Shown: positions 1 to 4,482 of the stretch, piece after piece | How the letters are laid out: every line of letters begins with the position of its first letter | Position numbering within the stretch: the stretch's first letter is position 1 | From: an uncultured bacterium | GTDB lineage: Bacteria; Verrucomicrobiota; Lentisphaeria; Oligosphaerales; Oligosphaeraceae | Reading direction: 5' to 3' | Length of the DNA: 9,828 nucleotides | NCBI GenBank assembly: GCA_902783355.1 | Contig: CACZQQ010000215.1 | Coordinates: 1-9,828, forward strand | Notes under the pieces: model-generated | Told to the model about the DNA's origin: nothing | Databases searched by the model: none | Seen by the model: only the letters and a program-made list of their open reading frames with translations | Position numbers and translations under genes: made by a program

Positions 1-104
1 AGAAGCACCCAAAACGGTCTTTTCTCCCTTCTCCGCAGGGGATTACCAAGAGACGGAGAATCCGCACAAGTGCCGTAGTTTGAGTAGGATAGCAGAAACA
101 AAAC
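1..104. other. Intergenic stretch with no recognised gene
   Basis: Nothing convincing is coded here on either strand. It lies downstream of the tRNA terminator and is less GC-rich than the genes. It holds one weak inverted repeat, TTCTCCG (29-35) and CGGAGAA (54-60), with an 18-nt spacer and no T-tract. It may be part of the leader or trailer of a gene outside the window. Confidence 0.4.
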
Positions 105-135
105 AGCCCGCCAATGGGTAAGCCATTGACGGGCT
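92..135 (-). terminator. Intrinsic terminator of the tRNA-Pro transcript
   Basis: Two 13-nt arms (105-117 and 123-135) with a 5-nt loop form a GC-rich stem. Read on the minus strand, the only imperfect pair (111/129) becomes a G-U wobble, whereas on the plus strand it would be a C-A mismatch. The minus strand continues into GTTTTGTTTC, a U-rich tract, while the plus strand has none. Both facts orient it as a Rho-independent terminator about 14 nt beyond the tRNA CCA end. Confidence 0.85.
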
Positions 136-148
136 ATGGGAAAAGCGA

Positions 149-226
149 TGGTCGGACCAGTGAGATTCGAACTCACGACCTTTTGTCCCCCAGACAAACG
201 CGCTAACCAGGCTGCGCTATGGTCCG
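149..226 (-). tRNA. tRNA-Pro, anticodon GGG
   Basis: The minus strand folds into a full 78-nt cloverleaf. It has a 7-bp acceptor stem (CGGACCA with TGGTCCG), a 4-bp D stem (GCGC/GCGC), a 5-bp anticodon stem (TTTGT/ACAAA), a 7-nt loop CTGGGGG, a 5-nt variable loop, and a T stem GTGAG/CTCAC around TTCGAAT. The anticodon at 191-189 is GGG, which reads proline codons CCC and CCU. The discriminator base is A, and the 3' CCA is encoded in the DNA (149-151). It is a single gene with its own promoter-like boxes and terminator, not part of a visible tRNA cluster. Confidence 0.97.
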
Positions 227-252
227 ATGTCCTGTTTTGGTAAAACGCGCTT

Positions 253-280
253 AATATAACTTTGATTGGCGGGATTTCAA
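253..280 (-). promoter_or_regulatory. Candidate sigma-70-type promoter for the tRNA-Pro gene
   Basis: On the minus strand, TTGAAA (275-280) and TATATT (253-258) are separated by 16 bp and resemble -35 and -10 boxes. Transcription would start near 246, about 20 nt before the mature tRNA 5' end. The AT-rich patch stands out from the GC-rich surroundings. This is pattern matching only. Confidence 0.55.
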
Positions 281-331
281 ACGGCGGAGGCCTTTTCGGC
301 GGAATTTTCCGGCGCCGCGGGGGAGGGGGAT

Positions 332-362
332 GGCGGGGCGGCATTGGAGCGGCCGCCCCGCC
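332..362 (-). terminator. Strong GC hairpin after the fadL-like gene
   Basis: A perfect 11-bp inverted repeat (332-342 and 352-362, arms GGCGGGGCGGC/GCCGCCCCGCC) with a 9-nt loop lies 18 bp past the stop codon of the outer-membrane protein gene. Neither strand has a proper T-tract right after it; the minus strand runs into a C-rich stretch. It may be a Rho-assisted or U-less terminator, or an mRNA 3'-end stabiliser. Confidence 0.5.
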
Positions 363-380
363 GTGGGAGCGCGCGCCGTG

Positions 381-1655
381 CTAGAAGCGGAGGGTCAGCG
401 CCGCAGAGACGACATGGCAGTGGGAGTAGAAGCGGCCGCGCTGGTCGGCGTCCAGGCCGGCCTTCTTCATGGCGTTGGTGCCGAGCATGCCCGTGCGGAA
501 GAGGACGTAGGCGTAGGAGAGGTCGACGCCCCAGTTGTCCTTGTGGTAGCCGATGCCGAGGCCGACGAGCTGCTTGTCGGAGTCGGGCATTTCGGGGGAG
601 CGGACCTTGTTGTCGCAGCCGGACCAGTCATACATGTAGCCGCCGCGCAGGGCGATGGCGTCCGTGAGCTTGTATTCGGCGCCGAAGCGGATGGAGAAGA
701 CGTCGTCCCAGTTGCGGGGGTTCTTTGCGACGCCCTTCGTGCCGGTGGAGGGGTAGTTTTCGAACTTGATGTCCATGTTCTTGTAGACGGACCACTGTGT
801 CCAGACGACGTCGAACATGAACTTCCAGTCCTCGAAGGTGCTGTTTTCGACGCCGAGGGCGAGGTAGGCGGGGCACTTGATGGTGGCCGCGTCGTCGCCC
901 TTCTTGAAGTTGAGGGCGCCGAAGTTGGTGGTGTTGAGCCAGCGGTAGGTGCAGCGGCCCTCGAGGTCGAGCTTGACGGTGCTCTGGTAGTGGGCGCCGA
1001 AGGCCCAGTCGTCGAGGGGCTTCCAGTAGGCGGAGGCGAAGAGGCCCCAGCCGAAGCAGTCGGCGCGCATGTAGAGCTTGTTGCGGTCAGGCAGGCCGAG
1101 GGCGGCCGCATAGGCGGCGGGGATGTTGATGTAGTTGGCGAGGCGTGCGGTCCCGTAGACGACGTTGAAGCCGGCCGCCAGGGAGAGTTCGTCGGTCACC
1201 TTGTAGGCGATGCTGGGGGAGATGTAGCAGGCGCGGATGGAGGTGTAGGTGGCGATGTTGCTCAGCTGGGATTTGGGCCGCCACTGCGTGATCATGCCGT
1301 AGGGGGCGTTGATGGAGAGGTTCAGGCGCAGGTCGGGGGTCACGGGGTAGATGGCGTAGAAGAAGCCCGTGGGGCGCCAGCGGCTCACCATGCTGTCGTT
1401 GGCGATGGAGGAGCGGTAGTTGGTGCACAGGTTGATGAGGCTTCCGCCGCCGCTCAGGGTGATCTTGTCGACGGTCGTGGTCGCGGCCGGGTTGTACCAT
1501 GCGCTGGAAGCCGCGCCGGAGCGCGCGACCGCCGCGCCGCCCAGCGAGAGCACGTCCGTCGCGCTCTCGGAGTAGAGCTGGTAGCCGCCGGCCATGGCGG
1601 TGTTGGCGAGGACGAGCGCGACCAGGGCGCACATGCAGGTGAGCAGTTTCTTCAT
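381..1655 (-). CDS. FadL/OmpP1/TodX-family outer-membrane transporter
   Basis: A 424-residue outer-membrane beta-barrel protein, expected to pass hydrophobic molecules such as long-chain fatty acids or aromatics across the outer membrane. Residues 1-22 are a classic signal peptide (MKK, hydrophobic core, cut after AMA). The N-terminal region YQLYSES...LGGAAVA...SAWYNPAA carries the family's NPA motif (55-57). Alternating beta-strand patterns follow, including WDDVFSIRFGAEYKLTD (316-332), and the protein ends in LTLRF with a terminal Phe as in many barrel proteins. Length is normal for the family. The Met at 1655 is chosen over an upstream in-frame one at 1742 because it starts the signal peptide and has AAGAAGGT (1665-1672) as ribosome binding site. 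The upstream start would also lie before the predicted promoter start site. The mature protein has seven cysteines, many for a barrel. The substrate is not determined by the sequence. Confidence 0.9.
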   Translation of the reverse strand: MKKLLTCMCALVALVLANTAMAGGYQLYSESATDVLSLGGAAVARSGAASSAWYNPAATTTVDKITLSGGGSLINLCTNYRSSIANDSMVSRWRPTGFFYAIYPVTPDLRLNLSINAPYGMITQWRPKSQLSNIATYTSIRACYISPSIAYKVTDELSLAAGFNVVYGTARLANYINIPAAYAAALGLPDRNKLYMRADCFGWGLFASAYWKPLDDWAFGAHYQSTVKLDLEGRCTYRWLNTTNFGALNFKKGDDAATIKCPAYLALGVENSTFEDWKFMFDVVWTQWSVYKNMDIKFENYPSTGTKGVAKNPRNWDDVFSIRFGAEYKLTDAIALRGGYMYDWSGCDNKVRSPEMPDSDKQLVGLGIGYHKDNWGVDLSYAYVLFRTGMLGTNAMKKAGLDADQRGRFYSHCHVVSAALTLRF

Positions 1656-1712
1656 GTTTTGGTGACCTTCTTGTGGAGTTGTTGTTTCAGGGAAAAGTCG
1701 ATTTCGTCCTTT

Positions 1713-1730
1713 AAGCAACAACGGTGCCAA
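1713..1730 (-). promoter_or_regulatory. Sigma-54 (-24/-12) promoter of the fadL-like gene
   Basis: The minus strand reads TTGGCACCGTTGTTGCTT, against the RpoN consensus TGGCACG-N4-TTGCW. The invariant GG (1728-1727) and GC (1716-1715) are separated by exactly 10 nt, and only the base after TGGCAC departs from the common G. Transcription would start near 1703, giving a leader of about 48 nt with the Shine-Dalgarno sequence well placed in it. Sigma-54 promoters need an enhancer-binding ATPase; candidate sites for one lie upstream at 1818-1856. Confidence 0.7.
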
Positions 1731-1740
1731 GAGGTCGCGC

Positions 1741-1780
1741 ATATATGCTGTTTTGTTGGATATAAATGATATATATAAAG
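1741..1780. promoter_or_regulatory. AT-rich stretch between promoter and upstream palindromes
   Basis: About 40 bp of almost pure A/T runs (ATATATG, GATATAAATGATATATATAAAG) sit between the sigma-54-like promoter and the tandem palindromes. At such promoters this interval often holds a DNA-bending site. No clear IHF consensus is visible. It could instead carry a sigma-70-type -10 element on the minus strand, but no good -35 partner is seen. Confidence 0.35.
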
Positions 1781-1817
1781 GATGCCCGGCGGCGGTCTTC
1801 AGGAAGAGGCTCCTTGA

Positions 1818-1856
1818 TGTGCATTTATGCGCATTTTAGGTGTGCATAAATGCACA
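1818..1856. promoter_or_regulatory. Two tandem 16-bp palindromic operator/enhancer-like sites
   Basis: Site 1 (1818-1833) is TGTGCATTTATGCGCA, a 7+2+7 palindrome with one mismatch. Site 2 (1841-1856) is TGTGCATAAATGCACA, a perfect 7+2+7 palindrome. Centres are 23 bp apart, about two helical turns, so two dimers would bind on nearly the same face. They lie about 122 and 146 bp upstream of the predicted fadL start site. The outer arms can also pair with each other (13 bp, 1818-1830 with 1844-1856), so a hairpin after the MFS gene, which ends 8 bp away, is an alternative. The minus strand has no U-tract after it, so I favour protein-binding sites. The regulator is not identified. Confidence 0.6.
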
Positions 1857-1863
1857 CATCTTT

Positions 1864-3057
1864 TCATTTAAGGTTTCTGTATTTCCAGGTGTAAGCGGCG
1901 TAGAGGAGGGCGCAGAGGAGGAGGCAGGCCATGCAGCAGAAGAAGGGGGCGAGGGCGTGGCAGCGGCTGGCGAGGAGTCCGCCGAGCAGGGGGGCCACGA
2001 CGGAGCCGACGCCGACGAGGGTTTCGTTGACGGAGGCGTACTGGGCGGTCTTGTCGGGGTTGATGAGGGCGTGGAATGTGGCGGTGAAGCACATGACGCC
2101 GGAGAAGACGCCGAGGAGGATGGCGGCGAGGGCGTAGAGGCGCCAGTCGGCGGTGGCGGCGAAGATGACGAAGGCGGCGGCGCCAGTCAGGGAGATGGCG
2201 CCGACGGTCCACGGGCGGTAGGGCCAGCGGCGGGCCGTGCAGCAGGCCAGTCCCGTGAGGGCCTGCGCGAAGCTGACGAGGCTCATGACGAGTCCCTGGT
2301 GGAATGTGCTCATCTCAAGCGTCTGCGTGCAGTAGTCGGGCAGGTAGGTGCGCATCATGGCGACGGCGATGTAGCCGAGTCCCTGCAGGAGCCATCCGGC
2401 CACCATGAGGTCGGGGAGGCGCGACGGCTTTTCCGCGGCGTCGGCCCGGGCGGCGCAGGGGGCCTCCGCGGCCTGTTGCGGCTCTTCTTCGAGGCGTTTG
2501 ACATAGCGTTCGAGGGCGAGCACGCCGACGGCGACGCCCAGCTGGAGGGCGAAGGTGATGAGATAGCAGTAGCGCCAGCCGGTCTTGGGGTCGAAGAGGC
2601 CCCAGACGAAGGCGGCGATGAAGGGGCCGAGGGCCAGGCCCGTGCTCCAGCTGAAGGTGTAGTAGGCGCTGTTGCGGATCATGGCCTCCAGGCCGCCGCC
2701 GTCGCGGTTGAAGAGCTTGATGACGGGCTGGAAGGAGGTGAAGAAGAGGGCGCCGCCGAGTCCCGTCCCCATGAGCCAGAGGAACTGGAGGTTGAGGCTG
2801 GCGGTGCAGGCGAGCCCCATGAGGGAGGTCAGCAGGATGAGCTGGCTGGCCTTGAGGACGCGCAGCGCGTTCCTGCGCGTGATGATGCGTCCGGCGGCGA
2901 AGGAGGAGACGGCGTAGAAGACGGCCCAGACGGCCATGGTCAGCGCGACCATGTAGGAGCTGGCGCCGCTGTCGGCCATCCGCTTGGCGCTGATGAAGAA
3001 GAAGACGCCCACCGTGATGTCGACGACGGCGGGCAGGATGTAGAAGAGAAGGCCCAT
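1864..3057 (-). CDS. MFS transporter, 12 predicted membrane helices
   Basis: A 397-residue integral inner-membrane carrier of the major facilitator superfamily. Hydrophobic segments fall in two halves (about 1-185 and 216-390) joined by a charged, helix-breaking cytoplasmic loop (about 186-215, EEEPQQAAEAP...EKPSRLPD). After helix 2, AAGRIITRRNALRV (54-67) matches the basic loop of the MFS signature G-x-x-x-(D/R)-R-x-x-R. Glycine-rich helix-packing stretches occur at 97-103 and 346-363 (ETLVGVGSVVAPLLGGLLA). The length fits a minimal 12-helix member. The start at 3057 has GGAG (3065-3068) 7 nt upstream. The first helix begins at once, so there is no signal peptide. The substrate cannot be read from the sequence. 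It may be a sugar, a small organic acid or efflux of a drug; neighbours do not decide. It is divergent from the FMN/Fe-S gene. Confidence 0.87.
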   Translation of the reverse strand: MGLLFYILPAVVDITVGVFFFISAKRMADSGASSYMVALTMAVWAVFYAVSSFAAGRIITRRNALRVLKASQLILLTSLMGLACTASLNLQFLWLMGTGLGGALFFTSFQPVIKLFNRDGGGLEAMIRNSAYYTFSWSTGLALGPFIAAFVWGLFDPKTGWRYCYLITFALQLGVAVGVLALERYVKRLEEEPQQAAEAPCAARADAAEKPSRLPDLMVAGWLLQGLGYIAVAMMRTYLPDYCTQTLEMSTFHQGLVMSLVSFAQALTGLACCTARRWPYRPWTVGAISLTGAAAFVIFAATADWRLYALAAILLGVFSGVMCFTATFHALINPDKTAQYASVNETLVGVGSVVAPLLGGLLASRCHALAPFFCCMACLLLCALLYAAYTWKYRNLK

Positions 3058-3194
3058 GGTTGTTCTCCGGAAGGGTTGAACGGCAATCGGCAGAATGTAA
3101 TGTCGTTTGCGCGGTCTGCAGGACGGCTACAGGAACAGGGGTTAAATTAGGACGTCTGCCATTCAGCGAAAGTCCCGTACTGTACCTATATATA
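3058..3194. promoter_or_regulatory. Divergent promoter region between the MFS and FMN/Fe-S genes
   Basis: This 137-bp gap must hold both promoters if the two genes are transcribed from here, but no textbook pair is obvious. Towards the MFS gene, TTTCGC (3163-3168) and TAATTT (3141-3146) on the minus strand are a weak 16-bp-spaced pair. Towards the FMN gene, the best -10-like hexamer TATAAT (3191-3196) overlaps the start codon. A small palindrome GTACTGTAC (3177-3185) lies just upstream and could be an operator half. Confidence 0.35.
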
Positions 3195-4367
3195 ATGAAA
3201 CGACTCGCTTGTGCCATAGCCGTCCTGCTCCTTCTTGCCTTCGTCGCCGTCTCTGCAAGACGTCGCCCGAATGCGCAAGGGCCCTCTGAAACGGAGACGC
3301 CTGCCGAAGCGTCGTCGTCGTCCGTCTCGCTGGAGGAGGCGCGCGAGCTCTTCCCGCAGGCGGCGGAGGTGGCCGCGGGCGACGGCGGCCTCTGCGAAGT
3401 GCGCGGCGACGGCGGCCTGCTGGGCTACGCCATGAAGTCCGCGCCCTATTCGGACGAGATCGGCGGCTTCATGGGGCCGACGCCCCTGCTGATTGCGTTG
3501 GGCGCCGACGGCAAGGTCTGCAAGGTGGTCGCGCTGCCGAACGAGGAGACGCCGCCCTTCTTCGAGAAGGTCCTTTCCTCCGGCCTGCTGGAGGCGTGGA
3601 ACGGCCTGACGCCCGCCGAGGCGGCGTCCAAGGAGGTCGCCGCCGTGACGGGCGCCACCTTCAGCAGCGGCTCCGTCATCGCGTCGCTGCAGGCGCGCCT
3701 GGCGGTCGTCGGCGAAGTGCAGGCACGGCCGTCGGCGTCAGCCCCGAAGGCGGGCGGACGGCGTCTTGCGGCGGACATCGTCCTGTTGGCGCTGACGGCG
3801 CTCTCCGTGGCGGCCTTCTTCAGGCCCGCGCTTGTCGGCCGCGGGCGGACGGCGCTTCTTCTGGCCTCCGTCCTCCTGCTGGGCTTCTGGCAGGGGCGGA
3901 TGCTCTCGCTGGCGCAGCTGCTGGCGTGGCTCTCGTCCGGCGTGCCGTGGGCCGTGCAATGGTCTATTATTATTGTACTCGTACTGTCGGTGGTGCTGCC
4001 GCTGGCCTTCGGACGGGCCTACTACTGCGCGTGGCTGTGTCCCTTCGGCGCGGCGCAGGAACTCGTGGGCAAACTTAACCCAAGGCACAAGCTGCCGCTG
4101 GGGGCGAAGGCGGTGCGCGTCCTCCAGACGCTGCGGACCGCCATCCTCTTCGGCGGCCTCCTGCTGGTCGCATTGGGCGTCGGCTTCGACTTCGCCCGCA
4201 TCGAGCCATTCACCGCCTTCCATCCCGCCACGGCGCCCATCGCCGCGCTGGCCGTCGGCGCGGTCTCGCTGGCGCTGGCCGTGTGGGTGCCGCGTCCGTG
4301 GTGCCGCTTCCTCTGCCCGCTGGGTGAGTTGCTGGAACTCGCCCGCCGCCCCCAAAAGAATATTTGA
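3195..4367 (+). CDS. Membrane flavoprotein: FMN-binding domain plus NosR/NapH-like Fe-S membrane core
   Basis: A 390-residue redox membrane protein. Residues 1-21 form a signal anchor. Residues about 40-175 form a periplasmic FMN-binding domain of the NqrC/RnfG type (IGGFMGPTPLLIAL, 89-102), ending in VTGATFSSG (151-159). TGAT matches the S/T-G-A-T motif in which ApbE attaches FMN to the threonine, here Thr155. Residues 190-390 hold about five membrane segments and two CxxxCP motifs, YCAWLCPFG (277-285) and WCRFLCPLG (369-377), as in NosR/NapH/CcoG-type proteins. It probably passes electrons across the membrane through covalent FMN and metal or Fe-S centres. The soluble double 4Fe-4S ferredoxin domain of full NosR is absent; the chain stops 13 residues after the last motif. 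The start at 3195 is chosen because it opens the signal anchor, but no Shine-Dalgarno sequence precedes it. No nqr, rnf or nos genes are nearby, so the partner is unknown. Confidence 0.85.
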   Translation: MKRLACAIAVLLLLAFVAVSARRRPNAQGPSETETPAEASSSSVSLEEARELFPQAAEVAAGDGGLCEVRGDGGLLGYAMKSAPYSDEIGGFMGPTPLLIALGADGKVCKVVALPNEETPPFFEKVLSSGLLEAWNGLTPAEAASKEVAAVTGATFSSGSVIASLQARLAVVGEVQARPSASAPKAGGRRLAADIVLLALTALSVAAFFRPALVGRGRTALLLASVLLLGFWQGRMLSLAQLLAWLSSGVPWAVQWSIIIVLVLSVVLPLAFGRAYYCAWLCPFGAAQELVGKLNPRHKLPLGAKAVRVLQTLRTAILFGGLLLVALGVGFDFARIEPFTAFHPATAPIAALAVGAVSLALAVWVPRPWCRFLCPLGELLELARRPQKNI

Positions 4368-4370
4368 CCG

Positions 4371-4400
4371 CGCGCCGCGCGTCCTTGCGGGGCGTTTTTT
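4371..4400 (+). terminator. Intrinsic terminator of the FMN/Fe-S gene
   Basis: Just 3 bp past the stop codon, CGCGCCGC (4371-4378) pairs with GCGGGGCG (4387-4394), with one G-G mismatch and an 8-nt loop. A run of six T (4395-4400) follows on the plus strand. This is the standard layout of a Rho-independent terminator for the plus-strand gene. GTCCTTG (4381-4387) and CAAGGAC (4401-4407) could form a competing stem around the T-tract. Confidence 0.65.
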
Positions 4401-4404
4401 CAAG

Positions 4405-4451
4405 GACATGCGACGTGCGACGTGCGACGTGCGGTTCGACATGCGACATGC
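4405..4451. repeat. 7-bp tandem repeat cluster, unit GACRTGC
   Basis: Four head-to-tail heptamers (GACATGC, then three GACGTGC; 4405-4432) are followed by a 5-bp interruption GGTTC and two more GACATGC copies (4438-4451). The units differ only at one A/G position. The cluster is framed by CAAGGAC (4401-4407) and GTCCTTG (4452-4458) in inverted orientation. It sits between two convergent genes and is not coding in any likely frame. Copy number of such units often varies by slippage. Confidence 0.85.
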
Positions 4452-4482
4452 GTCCTTGCCGTCCTCCCGCGCGCCAGTTGGC

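Noticed and set aside
29..60. Inverted repeat TTCTCCG/CGGAGAA near the left edge
   Set aside because: Only 7 bp with an 18-nt loop and no T-tract; likely chance.
149..226. tRNA 3' end used as an integration site
   Set aside because: No integrase gene, no second copy of the tRNA 3' end, and no composition break are visible in the window.
1656..1742. Upstream in-frame Met of the fadL-like gene (29 extra residues)
   Set aside because: It would bury the signal peptide, has no Shine-Dalgarno site, and overlaps the predicted promoter.
330..1769. Long plus-strand open frame (479 codons) opposite the fadL-like gene
   Set aside because: Val/Gly/Ala-rich shadow caused by high GC at third codon positions; the minus strand has a clear signal peptide and family motifs.
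1840..3150. Long plus-strand open frame opposite the MFS gene
   Set aside because: Low-complexity Glu/Gly/Ala translation with no domain; antisense shadow of a clear membrane protein.
3060..3194. Upstream in-frame start of the FMN/Fe-S gene (45 extra residues)
   Set aside because: It would overlap the ribosome binding site region of the divergent MFS gene and put non-family sequence before the signal anchor.
3310..3330. GTC/GTCGTC triplet run as a microsatellite
   Set aside because: It is inside the FMN/Fe-S gene and encodes the serine-rich linker after the signal anchor; ordinary low-complexity coding sequence.
4405..4451. CRISPR array
   Set aside because: Units are 7 bp and directly adjacent; no 25-40 bp repeats with unique spacers and no cas genes.
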